DNA of 62,294 nt from Prevotella sp. CAG:617 (lineage in GTDB: Bacteria; Bacteroidota; Bacteroidia; Bacteroidales; Bacteroidaceae), in assembly GCA_000438115.1 (NCBI GenBank), contig FR903636.1, forward strand, positions 108,582 through 170,875, given 5' to 3'. How positions within the stretch are numbered: position 1 is the first letter of the stretch; each line of letters begins with the position of its first letter. The position numbers and the translations under genes are program-made. A model generated the notes under the pieces. The model was given only the letters and a program-made list of their open reading frames with translations. It did no database searches and was not told the DNA's origin. Below, piece by piece: positions 46,612-54,442 of the stretch.

Positions 46612-47694
46612 ATGAAAGAGAATCTTATACAGGTGTTATGGGTTGAAGATGACCCTCAAATTACACGCACATATCCCATTGAAGCCGCACGATATGGTAT
46701 TCAACTGGTCCCATTTGCTTGTTGGGAAGAAGCTGAAAAGGCCCTGCTTTCAGACTTTAAACGATGGTCTGCTATCGTATTGGATGCGAAATGCAAATAT
46801 AAACGCGACAGTCATGATAATGCAGCAGAATTCCTTTCTCATGCAATTTATTCCATTGGTATAATCTGCACCAATCGCCATAGAATTCTGCCTTGGTATG
46901 TTCTTTCCGGTGGTAGTGAAGAGGAACTTAATGACCTTATCATAGATCGTCGGGAAGAATGGGACGGAGATTGGAAGCATAAAAAATTCTATAGTAAAAC
47001 AACTGACAGAGATATGCTTTTCCGCCGAATTCCATATCATGCTAAAATTTCACTAGAAATGCAGATTCGGCTAGTATATTATCCTGATGTCTTTAAGGCT
47101 ATTAGGTGTAGTGGACTGGATGATAATATGGAAGTTTACATGGAAGATTTACTGTTGCCGATGCATACTCAGAATTATACAGGTAAAGAATATAATGATA
47201 AGATGACACTGGTTCGTAAATGTATAGAACTCATCTTTCAATCTATGGCCCGACATGGTATGTTACCTAATAAAAAGCAAGGGGAGAATTTTGTCTTACA
47301 TGATATTATCGTAGACAAAAGAGGGGGTATTAATATTACTTGGTGCAGTAAAATCATTGCAGGTAAAAATATAACACGGACAGACATGAAAACGGGAGAA
47401 GAAATCGTAATGGTGGAAAGTTCTGAGAATATTCTTCCGAATGTTCTTAAAGAAAGTTTTCAGCGTTTGATTGAAATCTCCGCAGCTTATGAACATACCG
47501 AAAATAAGGGTGCAAACGAAGAGCAGCAGGCCAATTCTCGTCATACTCCTGAATTTCTCGAATCAGTCGGCTATGCACCTTATCTTCTTAGAGGTATGAC
47601 AATGGAATTGTGTAATATCATTTTATGGTATGCTAACTATTTGGAAAAACATGATGACGAAGAAAGAAATGCTTTAAACTGGAAAATCCTATAA
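46612..47694 (+). CDS. Receiver-domain response regulator with unrecognised C-terminal domain
   Basis: A 360-aa protein. The N-terminal about 140 residues form a CheY-like receiver: acidic pocket VEDD (11-14), phospho-acceptor Asp58 in IVLDAK, the Ser of LSGG near residue 100, and a Lys around KKFYSK near 122-127. The C-terminal 210 residues are mostly helical (MTLVRKCIELIFQSMARHGMLP, then RLIEISAAYEHTENKG and ELCNIILWYANYL) and match no DNA-binding output domain I know. It lies directly after the kinase gene, so it is the probable cognate regulator. The output could be protein interaction rather than transcription. Confidence 0.75.
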   Translation: MKENLIQVLWVEDDPQITRTYPIEAARYGIQLVPFACWEEAEKALLSDFKRWSAIVLDAKCKYKRDSHDNAAEFLSHAIYSIGIICTNRHRILPWYVLSGGSEEELNDLIIDRREEWDGDWKHKKFYSKTTDRDMLFRRIPYHAKISLEMQIRLVYYPDVFKAIRCSGLDDNMEVYMEDLLLPMHTQNYTGKEYNDKMTLVRKCIELIFQSMARHGMLPNKKQGENFVLHDIIVDKRGGINITWCSKIIAGKNITRTDMKTGEEIVMVESSENILPNVLKESFQRLIEISAAYEHTENKGANEEQQANSRHTPEFLESVGYAPYLLRGMTMELCNIILWYANYLEKHDDEERNALNWKIL

Positions 47695-47740
47695 TTTGAA
47701 TATCAAGGCAAATGTTGTGTTAACAATGGAATGATGAATT

Positions 47741-48115
47741 ATGGAAATACAAGGAAAAATCATTGCTGCACTTCCTATACAAAGTGGAATTTCAAAATCG
47801 ACTGGTGACTCTTGGCAGAGCCAAGAATATGTAATTGAAACAATGGATCGGTATCCTCGAAAATGTTGTTTTCGTGTTTTAGGTGAAGATAAAATTAAAA
47901 TGTGGTCAATCAATGTTGGTGAAGAAATAACAGTTTCTCTCTCTCTTGACGCACGTGAATATAATGGACGATGGTATAATAATTTCATAGCTTTGGATGT
48001 AAAACGAAAAGACGCAGCCTTAATTCCTTCGGCTAAGGCAAACGGAGAAATAAGCCTGGATGATTTGCCTTTTGGATTTGAAGAAACAAGCACTGATACA
48101 GATTGGTTATTTTAA
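47741..48115 (+). CDS. DUF3127 (single-strand-binding-like) protein
   Basis: A 124-aa protein of the DUF3127 family, with an OB-fold-like pattern: GKIIAALPIQSGISKSTGDSW, then SQEYVIETMDRYPRKCCFRVLG, GEEITVSLSLDAREYNGRWYNNF and IALDVKR. The acidic C-terminal tail ending DTDWLF resembles the SSB C-terminal tip used for protein docking. DUF3127 genes occur on Bacteroidales conjugative elements and phages next to replication genes. It starts 46 nt after the regulator gene and is followed 21 nt later by a DnaB-like gene. Confidence 0.85.
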   Translation: MEIQGKIIAALPIQSGISKSTGDSWQSQEYVIETMDRYPRKCCFRVLGEDKIKMWSINVGEEITVSLSLDAREYNGRWYNNFIALDVKRKDAALIPSAKANGEISLDDLPFGFEETSTDTDWLF

Positions 48116-48136
48116 ATATAAAACAACTTTATACAG

Positions 48137-48988
48137 ATGATAAACAATTTATTTCAGAACATTATTGACGAAGTAACCGGTCAGAAACCTATTTATTCTG
48201 ATGAATTTTTTACTACCGGATTTGAATCAATTGACAATATACTTACGGGATTTCAGTCAGGTAAGTTTGTCGTTATAGGTGGTCGTCCGGGTATGGGGGG
48301 GACCACCTTGGCCTTAAATATGTTTTTGAGAGAAGCGGTAAATCAGATTCCTACTGCTTATTTTTCTTTGGATACAACAGAACGTGAAATAGCTAAAAAA
48401 CTTATTTCTATTGCAGGGAATATTCCTTTCAGTAACTTTAAGCAAAAAACTTATTCTCGACAGGCACAAGACAAGATTATCAATCGTATCCTTGAATTAA
48501 AAGACATACCGTCCTTTGTAGAATGCAATCCACAATTCAACATTGATACTTTGGTTAATAGAATAAAAGTTCAGGTTTCGAGTCATGCAACAAAAATTAT
48601 TTATGTTGATAATCTGCAATTATTGGCTTATAACGATGCTAATCAGGATCATGACCGCTACGGTAAAGTTTGTATTCAGTTGAAGAAATTAGCTTTGGAA
48701 CTGAACATTGTTATTGTCGTATTATCCGGATTGAATCGTCAGGTTGAATATAGGGAAGGGTACGAAGCTAAAATTCCTCAGATAAGTGATTTATACGGTT
48801 CATCAAAAATAGAAGGATTGGCCGATATAATCCTGATGGTTTTCCGACCAGCCTATTATAATGTTTATTACGATATGGAAGGGAATGAGGTACAGAATGA
48901 TTTTTGTATTCATGTTGTAAAGCATAAGAATGGCCCTTTGGGAACTATCAAACTTATTTTTACTAAAGAGACTTTTAGTTTAACCTAG
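48137..48988 (+). CDS. DnaB-like helicase C-terminal domain protein, Walker A lysine missing
   Basis: A 283-aa RecA-fold ATPase resembling only the C-terminal domain of replicative helicase DnaB. It begins TGFESIDNILTGFQSGKFVVIGGRPGMGG and has Walker B IIYVDNLQLL. The late region contains SGLNRQVE, then SDLYGSSKIEGLADIILMVFRP, equivalent to DnaB SQLNR and DLRESGxIEQDAD. In Walker A (residues 48-57, GGRPGMGGTT) the invariant Lys is Gly55 (codon 48299-48301, inside a G7 run). The protein may thus be catalytically weak or inactive. The N-terminal DnaG/DnaB interaction domain is absent. It is last in the four-gene kinase operon, just before tRNA-Asp. Confidence 0.82.
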   Translation: MINNLFQNIIDEVTGQKPIYSDEFFTTGFESIDNILTGFQSGKFVVIGGRPGMGGTTLALNMFLREAVNQIPTAYFSLDTTEREIAKKLISIAGNIPFSNFKQKTYSRQAQDKIINRILELKDIPSFVECNPQFNIDTLVNRIKVQVSSHATKIIYVDNLQLLAYNDANQDHDRYGKVCIQLKKLALELNIVIVVLSGLNRQVEYREGYEAKIPQISDLYGSSKIEGLADIILMVFRPAYYNVYYDMEGNEVQNDFCIHVVKHKNGPLGTIKLIFTKETFSLT

Positions 48989-49080
48989 AATTGCAACTTA
49001 AACGGCTATTAATTTTCTTTTCTCTAACCAGTTTCTACTTAAAACAATCTGATATTCAGATGTATATGCGAAAATATTCT

Positions 49081-49111
49081 GGCGTATTAAAGATTGACAC
49101 GCCGTTTTAAT
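49081..49111 (+). terminator. Weak terminator after DnaB-like gene
   Basis: GGCGT (49081-49085) pairs with ACGCC (49099-49103), followed by GTTTTAATT. A short stem, so only a possible terminator. Confidence 0.35.
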
Positions 49112-49184
49112 TACGATCTTAATAAGATTGAACCGTGAAACCTGCTCCTTTTTTTGGGGGGGGTATTTTGCCGTATCGTCAGAA

Positions 49185-49229
49185 AATAAAAAGTCCTAAA
49201 GTATTAAACTTTAGGACTTTTTATTTTTT
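49185..49229. terminator. Bidirectional terminator at tRNA-Asp
   Basis: A perfect 17-bp stem (49185-49201 with 49209-49225) with a 7-nt loop and A/T flanks. It lies 20 nt from the tRNA-Asp 3' end and can serve both the tRNA and the accessory operon. Confidence 0.85.
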
Positions 49230-49244
49230 ATATTCTTAAGAATG

Positions 49245-49318
49245 CGGTGTGTACGGGACTCGAACCCGTGACCCCATGCGTGACAGGCATGTATTCTAAC
49301 CAGCTGAACTAACACACC
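49245..49318 (-). tRNA. tRNA-Asp (GTC)
   Basis: A 74-nt cloverleaf on the minus strand: acceptor GGTGTGT pairs with ACACACC, discriminator G at 49245. The T arm GGTTCGAGTCC, D arm with TTCAGCTGGTTAGAA and anticodon loop CTGTCAC give anticodon GTC. No CCA is encoded. A full promoter is found upstream. Confidence 0.95.
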
Positions 49319-49400
49319 AAAATCCTTTTTAGCTTTTCTTTTTTATGAAGATTCTCTAAATCTTTACTTGCTATCTAATAGCTTTATCGGAAAAGCGATG

Positions 49401-49431
49401 CAAAGATAGGTATATTTTTTATTACTGCAAA
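49401..49431 (-). promoter_or_regulatory. Promoter of tRNA-Asp
   Basis: On the minus strand, TTTG (complement of 49428-49431), 19 nt, TATCTTTG (complement of 49401-49408). Full consensus and spacing; the start site is about 75 nt upstream of the mature tRNA end. Confidence 0.85.
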
Positions 49432-49529
49432 ATTTTAGCGCACTTTTTTTGAGAAAAACTCGTTTTCGACGTTCTTTAATTAATGAAAACAACATTTCAT
49501 TAGTTTTTTATGCATCGAATGTGCTAAAT

Positions 49530-49730
49530 TTATTCACCTTCTTGATCAAAGCTCGGTGTGCGTTGTGAACGGCTGAATATTTGTTGTGGATGGCTTATGG
49601 TGCCGTCCTCTATGATATCAATTTCTGTCTGTTCCAACGAACCCTGCAGAATGTTGCTTTCTGTTTTGATTTCAAGGATTTCACATTGAGGTGAAATGTA
49701 TTGCTTACTGTTGATAAATAACTTTTCCAT
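49530..49730 (-). CDS. Small hypothetical protein of Bacteroidales type
   Basis: A 66-aa protein with no signal peptide. Its centre, YISPQCEILEIKTESNILQGS, resembles a group of very short Bacteroidales proteins (pattern xPxxExxxxxxExxxLxxS) that often sit immediately after genes for large surface proteins. It overlaps the 3' end of the preceding surface-protein gene by 26 nt in another frame, which suggests translational coupling. The function is unknown. Confidence 0.65.
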   Translation of the reverse strand: MEKLFINSKQYISPQCEILEIKTESNILQGSLEQTEIDIIEDGTISHPQQIFSRSQRTPSFDQEGE

Positions 49731-51501
49731 TGATTATATTATATCCTTTTTGTGGGTTTGAGCGCTTGCGTCCATCAATCGAGTAAATACCTTTAGTATT
49801 ATTTTTTTCAGTAGTAGGGACAGGGAGTCCAGATATTTCTGGTAATGAAATGGAGAAGAATGGGGCTGTAACCATTGTGCTTGTACCTGATTGCTGATTG
49901 ACTTTAAAAAGATAGAAGTCCTGATATGAATCGTTCTCTGTACGCTGGTAAAACTTAATGTAACCATAAACATCGTCATAGGAAATACTCCTGTCGGGGA
50001 ATTGTGATACTCCAATTTTAAATTTGGAGGTTTCCGGCTGGTAAGTAAGGGTCCAATCATCCAGATAATCGCTTTTTGTGTTTTGCCGGTTGTAGTCGTA
50101 CAAGGAGGGTTCACCGTATTCTTTGAGTACTGCTAATTTGTAACTGCCGTTTTCAATTGTTACCAAATTGTCGTCCGTAACTTGAAACTGCCATTCTGTA
50201 GGTGTTGCGGTGTCGGATATGTTGGCTTTGTTAATTCTCTTGTTGGATGAATTGTAAGTCCCCCATGCTATGCCTTGTGGTTGATTATTGGCATCTTTTT
50301 CGGTTGCCAATACAAAAGTGTATTGGCCGGGTTGCAAGTCAGATTCCTTTAGTATATATTTTTGTGTAAATACGAGGTAGGCTTTGTTGGCAGCCAGTTG
50401 GGTGCCAACATAACGGCAGAAACCAAATTCCGTTGGGTCTTTTTCGTTGTATCCCAAGGCATAAATCTGCTGTCCGTTTTTAACTTCTGTTTCTTCGCAT
50501 GTGCCCATAACCAGAGAACTGTCATAAGAGGGCTTTTCAGCTTGTTGCGTAGTGTAGGTCAGTATGGCCTCTGATGCAGTTTTGTCTTGTAGTATGAAAG
50601 GTGTGTAGGCTGGTAGAATATTACCAGGATAGGTTTGTAGCTGTAGTTTGTCGTATTGTATTCCAGTAATGTAGTAAGCCGTCATTCCGTCAGGCATTTG
50701 GGTAGAGTATGGTGCACAAAATGTGCCTAAATGGTAATTGCCTCCGAAACGTACCGTGATGGGTGGAGCCAAATAGAATGTTTTTGCCGTGATCTGACTT
50801 ACAGCCTGTTTGTATATGGATACAGCTTTTATGGTAGTGGTTTTGGTAATTGTGATGCTGCCCGTATAAAGCGGGGATTGCGCCGTGGGATTTGTTCCGT
50901 CGGTTGTGTAATGAATTTCACAATCTTTTTGGCTGGTCTGAATGTTGACTTGCATTTCCGGATAAAAATATTCTGATGCTTCGATGATTTCCGGCGCTGG
51001 CAGGTCAACCATTTCCTGCAGATATATTTTTTGAACATCTGCAGATGTTGGAGTATAATATTTGAAATATTGATACTCCGGGGAATACATAATAAAACGA
51101 TTTTCATCGGAGGCTTTAGATGACAGCATGACAGCGTGATCGTCTTCTGAAAATGAAACAATCCATCTGTCATCCGAATTTCCTACCTTTAATTTGGTAG
51201 AACTTCCATTGGTCAGATATATTTTAGAACTGTTTTGATAATAGTATACTCGGTATCCGTTGGCAAGTTTTTCAAAGTACCAATAAAACGGAGTATTTTC
51301 TTCGCTTAAACAAGATTCGCTTTTGTTGATTGCACCCGCAAAAACAGTTTCTGCCTGTACGTTAGGGGTGTTGGTCAGTACGTATGGGGTTCCTGTTTGT
51401 ATGTTAGCTTCGTCTGTAATTTGCAGCCAGGCTTGTGCAGCTGCAGTCGAAAAGGGTAGAAGAAGAACGAGGAAAAAGCCAATCCATTTCATTGTAAACA
51501 T
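49705..51501 (-). CDS. Secreted protein with chitobiase/beta-hexosaminidase C-terminal-type (CHB_HEX_C) domain
   Basis: A large exported protein, 598 aa from ATG 51501 (alternative 51492), with a signal peptide ending TAAAQA near residue 24. An Ig-like CHB_HEX_C domain is visible as IHYTTDGTNPTAQSPLYTG followed by TTTIKAVSIYKQAVS. Several beta-rich segments with Trp/Tyr follow. The C-terminus KGIYSIDGRKRSNPQKGYN then IINGKVIYQQ matches the terminal motif common on Prevotella and Bacteroides secreted proteins. No catalytic domain is recognised; a binding or scaffold role is likely. The last codons overlap a 66-aa gene. Confidence 0.75.
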   Translation of the reverse strand: MFTMKWIGFFLVLLLPFSTAAAQAWLQITDEANIQTGTPYVLTNTPNVQAETVFAGAINKSESCLSEENTPFYWYFEKLANGYRVYYYQNSSKIYLTNGSSTKLKVGNSDDRWIVSFSEDDHAVMLSSKASDENRFIMYSPEYQYFKYYTPTSADVQKIYLQEMVDLPAPEIIEASEYFYPEMQVNIQTSQKDCEIHYTTDGTNPTAQSPLYTGSITITKTTTIKAVSIYKQAVSQITAKTFYLAPPITVRFGGNYHLGTFCAPYSTQMPDGMTAYYITGIQYDKLQLQTYPGNILPAYTPFILQDKTASEAILTYTTQQAEKPSYDSSLVMGTCEETEVKNGQQIYALGYNEKDPTEFGFCRYVGTQLAANKAYLVFTQKYILKESDLQPGQYTFVLATEKDANNQPQGIAWGTYNSSNKRINKANISDTATPTEWQFQVTDDNLVTIENGSYKLAVLKEYGEPSLYDYNRQNTKSDYLDDWTLTYQPETSKFKIGVSQFPDRSISYDDVYGYIKFYQRTENDSYQDFYLFKVNQQSGTSTMVTAPFFSISLPEISGLPVPTTEKNNTKGIYSIDGRKRSNPQKGYNIINGKVIYQQ

Positions 51502-51517
51502 ATTTTTCAAGACATTT

Positions 51518-51985
51518 TTATTGTTTGACGAAGTTGAGTTTTTGTGGAATTTTGACGAGCTTCCGTCCTTGAACACGTTTTATCTCATTTCCATTGACAG
51601 CTTCGTAGTTCATATGGTTGTCGGGTTGTGGTGTGAGCCGTACGGTTTGTGAATCGGCTCCCTGATCGTTGGAGAGATGCAGGGTAGCGGTGCCGTCGGA
51701 GTGGATACGGCATGAGGTAATGATCCAGATACCATAAATATTGCCGCTCATGTATCCATGAGTTGGACCGATGAAGCTGAAACCGGGCACGTTGATGGTT
51801 TCAGCGTATAGGTTGATGACGAGACGTATGCGGTTTTGGGAGTCGTAGTAAGTGGCACGGTAAGTGGAGGAGTCGGTAGGAGTTGCTATTGTAGCAGTTG
51901 TGTGAGCCGTGGCTACTGTGTGGGGGATGATTGTGGTAGCAACTAGTAACAGTAGGAGTAGGATGCGGGAGAAAGTCTTGGGCAT
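51518..51985 (-). CDS. Secreted hypothetical protein
   Basis: A 155-aa protein with an N-terminal signal peptide (hydrophobic LLLLLLLVATTII, cleavage probably after AHA near residue 28), a Thr-rich linker and a beta-rich domain (YRATYYDSQNRIRLVINLYAETI, then SFIGPTHGYMSGNIYGIW). No family is recognised. It starts 32 nt after the FHA gene's stop and ends 16 nt before the large secreted protein gene's start on the same strand, so it is probably part of the same transcript. Confidence 0.7.
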   Translation of the reverse strand: MPKTFSRILLLLLLVATTIIPHTVATAHTTATIATPTDSSTYRATYYDSQNRIRLVINLYAETINVPGFSFIGPTHGYMSGNIYGIWIITSCRIHSDGTATLHLSNDQGADSQTVRLTPQPDNHMNYEAVNGNEIKRVQGRKLVKIPQKLNFVKQ

Positions 51986-52015
51986 AGCTGTGGCGTTTTT
52001 GCGTGAATAAGAAAT

Positions 52016-52528
52016 TTATGGTTCTTTGTCTGGGATATGCACAATAAGAGTTGCTGCACCTATTGTAATAATGTCGCCATCGGTCAGTGATGCTTGCTCA
52101 CGGGGCTGAAGTATGCGATTCATAAGGAAGGTTCCGGTACCTGATGGGCCGTCGGCTAAAAGCAAGCGTGGAGGTTTTCCCGGTTCAGCAGAAGGAGTGA
52201 GAGTTATGGTGCAGTGTGTGGTGTCGATACTGGGATCAACGGTTATGATGGGAGTATTAATATGGGTTCCCTTAACATAACGGCCTATTTGGTTAGGTCC
52301 TGGATTCAGCGTGAGGGTCTGACGGAGCTGAAAAGCATTTTCCATGACGTTGATAGTGGCAGCTGCTGTGGGGGTGGCAGTTGCTGCAGAGGTAACAGCA
52401 GGTTTGATGCGCACTTTGAAACGCTTGCGGCACTGGGGGCATTCGAATACGAGAACGTGTCCAGGCTGGTAGCGGGTTTCGTCAAAGAGAATTTTTTCTT
52501 CGCACTTAGGACAGTGTACTTTTTTCAT
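52016..52528 (-). CDS. FHA domain protein with N-terminal zinc ribbon
   Basis: A 170-aa protein. Residues 1-37 form an MJ0042-type zinc ribbon (VHCPKCEEKILFDE, then FECPQCRKRF). A Thr/Ala-rich linker follows and then a C-terminal FHA domain (about 90-170) with the phosphothreonine-site features: NQIGRYVKG, then PSIDTTHCTITL, then LADGPSGTGTFLMNRIL. FHA domains bind pThr peptides, so a Ser/Thr kinase partner is expected but none is nearby. The start at 52528 is chosen because it begins the zinc ribbon. The downstream genes encode secreted proteins. Confidence 0.88.
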   Translation of the reverse strand: MKKVHCPKCEEKILFDETRYQPGHVLVFECPQCRKRFKVRIKPAVTSAATATPTAAATINVMENAFQLRQTLTLNPGPNQIGRYVKGTHINTPIITVDPSIDTTHCTITLTPSAEPGKPPRLLLADGPSGTGTFLMNRILQPREQASLTDGDIITIGAATLIVHIPDKEP

Positions 52529-52643
52529 ATATGGGTATAAAAGGATATATATGGCAAAAGGAGTAGGAAAAAGGATGGTGTGTTTTTTATCCAATTTTCT
52601 TTTGGGCAGGAGGAACTGATTCGTAGTGAGAGGGTTCTGTACC

Positions 52644-53642
52644 TTATGGTCGTGTCTTGATAACCCATGCGTCGCTAAACTGGGGATCCTGACTGCGTAG
52701 ACTATTAAGATCGCGTTGGGCCTGTTCTGACGTAGAATAGTGTCGGTAAAGTACGCGCACCATGCGACGTGAAGTGTGTACGTAGGCATCGCTAAGTCCT
52801 TGCTCGTGGAGTTGTTCTACGTACCGCTGAGCATTGGTGGGAGTGATGGAACTGGCCAGTACGATAGCGTATGTGTCGGTACTGGCTTTTACGGTATCAG
52901 CCACATTTTGTGTGGCAGCTAAACGTGGTTGCACCGGTGTGCTGGTAACTACGGTGTCAGGCGCAGCTTTCACAGGGCTTGTACTGACGTTGTTTTGTAC
53001 CTGTTGCTTGGGTGACACTGCGCTGTTAAGGAAAATGAAGCTGCTGCCTAAACTGGCTTGAGCGGCAGGCTGTGGGGTAGTGATGTCGTTGGCCCACGCA
53101 AAGTAAACAACCAGCGCTACGAGGGCAGCAATGCAGGCGTCGGCCAAGCGACGGTTAATACTGATTGTGTAGGGCTTGCGCTGACGATTCTTGACCGTGT
53201 TGTGGCGTGTTTGTGTTGAACTAAGGGGTACTGCAACCGTGGGCTCCATAGCGTATAGCAGAGGAGAAATTAGGCCACGTGAATCAGGCTCGAATGCATA
53301 TTTGCCGTTAAGACCTAAAGTGAGACGACCTATACCCTCAAGTTGACAGAAGCCTTGAGCTTGGAGTTGCTGTTTGAGTTGGTTGACATCTGCTTCAAGC
53401 TGTTGCACTGCTTCGGGAAAACTAAGATCACCTGCCTGCATGTATGATTGAACGAGAAGTCCATCGTTAAGTTGTAACTGAGGATTGAATCCTACACTAC
53501 GGCTGGGGGGCAGATAGAGACCTTCTTCGGGGTTGAAGTGTGCGGGTACATAGTGGGTGACGAAACCGCCTAATTGGGGGACGATTACGCACTCGTTCTT
53601 GAACAGAAGATTTTCAATATGTTTGGCCAACTCTAACATCAT
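52644..53642 (-). CDS. HU-CCDC81 and SPOR domain membrane protein
   Basis: A 332-aa bitopic protein typical of Bacteroidetes. The N-terminal HU-CCDC81 domains (LAKHIENLLFKNECVIVPQLGGFVTHY, to about residue 130) resemble DNA-binding HU folds. A membrane segment follows near 167-185 (ACIAALVALVVYFAW), then a low-complexity linker. A C-terminal SPOR domain (YAIVLASSITPTNAQRYVEQL, then RVLYRHYSTSEQAQRDLNSLR) binds denuded septal peptidoglycan. It could link the nucleoid to the division site. A -7 box TAAATTTG (complement of 53647-53654) ends 4 nt before the ATG, so a leaderless mRNA is possible. Confidence 0.9.
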   Translation of the reverse strand: MMLELAKHIENLLFKNECVIVPQLGGFVTHYVPAHFNPEEGLYLPPSRSVGFNPQLQLNDGLLVQSYMQAGDLSFPEAVQQLEADVNQLKQQLQAQGFCQLEGIGRLTLGLNGKYAFEPDSRGLISPLLYAMEPTVAVPLSSTQTRHNTVKNRQRKPYTISINRRLADACIAALVALVVYFAWANDITTPQPAAQASLGSSFIFLNSAVSPKQQVQNNVSTSPVKAAPDTVVTSTPVQPRLAATQNVADTVKASTDTYAIVLASSITPTNAQRYVEQLHEQGLSDAYVHTSRRMVRVLYRHYSTSEQAQRDLNSLRSQDPQFSDAWVIKTRP

Positions 53643-53646
53643 GTGG

Positions 53647-53654
53647 CAAATTTA
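53647..53654 (-). promoter_or_regulatory. -7 promoter box directly upstream of SPOR gene
   Basis: TAAATTTG on the minus strand, 4 nt before the ATGATG start. No TTTG is seen at the -33 distance. Confidence 0.4.
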
Positions 53655-53741
53655 CGTTTTTTATTTGATTTGCGTTATGTTTATACCACAGAAAAACTGG
53701 TAACGCTTTTTTCTTTCAGGTCCTAAGCTTAGAATTGATGC

Positions 53742-54416
53742 TTAATAAGCACGGGGACCGAATATGCTGGAGCCGATGCGCACCAGAGTGCTACCTTCCT
53801 CAATGGCCAAACGATAATCGTGGCTCATGCCCCATGAGCATTGAGTAAAGTTTGGAGAGTGGCTGAAGTAGGTGGCTTGGAGCTCATGGAAAAATTGGTT
53901 AACGGTGTGAAACTCCTGTCGTATCTGTTGCTCGTCGTCAGTTTGAGTAGCCATGCACATAAGGCCGTCAATACGTACGTGGGTAAGTTCATTGGGATTG
54001 GCCTGCAGGAGCATTTGTCGACATTCTTCCAAGGTGAATCCGAACTTTGTAGGCTCTTGAGCAATATGTATCTGGAGCAGGCAGGGGATGACGCGGTTGC
54101 ATTTCTGACCTTGCTTACTGATTTCTGTCAGGAGTTTGTAAGAGTCAACAGCATGGATAAGACTGATGAAAGGGGCGATGTATTTGACTTTGTTGGTTTG
54201 CAAATGGCCGATAAAGTGCCAACTGATGTCTTTGGGGAGCTGTTCGTATTTTTGGCGCAGCTCTTGCACGTGACTTTCGCCAAAAATGCGTTGACCGGCA
54301 TCGTATGCCTGCATAATGGCTTCAGCAGGGTGGTATTTTGACACGGCTACCAGACGGGTTTGTGGAGGCAGTTCGCGTTGCAGTTCTTCTATTCGCAGAG
54401 CGATGTTGGTTGTCAT
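53742..54416 (-). CDS. YggS family PLP homeostasis protein
   Basis: A 224-aa PLP-binding protein (PLPBP/YggS). It has the PLP lysine in RLVAVSKYHPAEAIMQAYDAG (about residue 28), GESHVQELRQKYEQL, WHFIGHLQTNKVKYI and SWGMSHDYRLAIEEGSTLVRIGSSIFG at the C-terminus. It controls pyridoxal-phosphate levels and amino-acid metabolism rather than acting as a racemase. The length is normal. The DUF4494 gene lies 26 nt upstream on the same strand. Confidence 0.94.
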   Translation of the reverse strand: MTTNIALRIEELQRELPPQTRLVAVSKYHPAEAIMQAYDAGQRIFGESHVQELRQKYEQLPKDISWHFIGHLQTNKVKYIAPFISLIHAVDSYKLLTEISKQGQKCNRVIPCLLQIHIAQEPTKFGFTLEECRQMLLQANPNELTHVRIDGLMCMATQTDDEQQIRQEFHTVNQFFHELQATYFSHSPNFTQCSWGMSHDYRLAIEEGSTLVRIGSSIFGPRAY

Positions 54417-54442
54417 TTTTTATTGGGTACGCTTTAAGAGAA

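Noticed and set aside
49161..49320. CRISPR-like or insertion-sequence end near tRNA-Asp
   Set aside because: Only one hairpin (terminator) and the tRNA are present; no repeat array or transposase.
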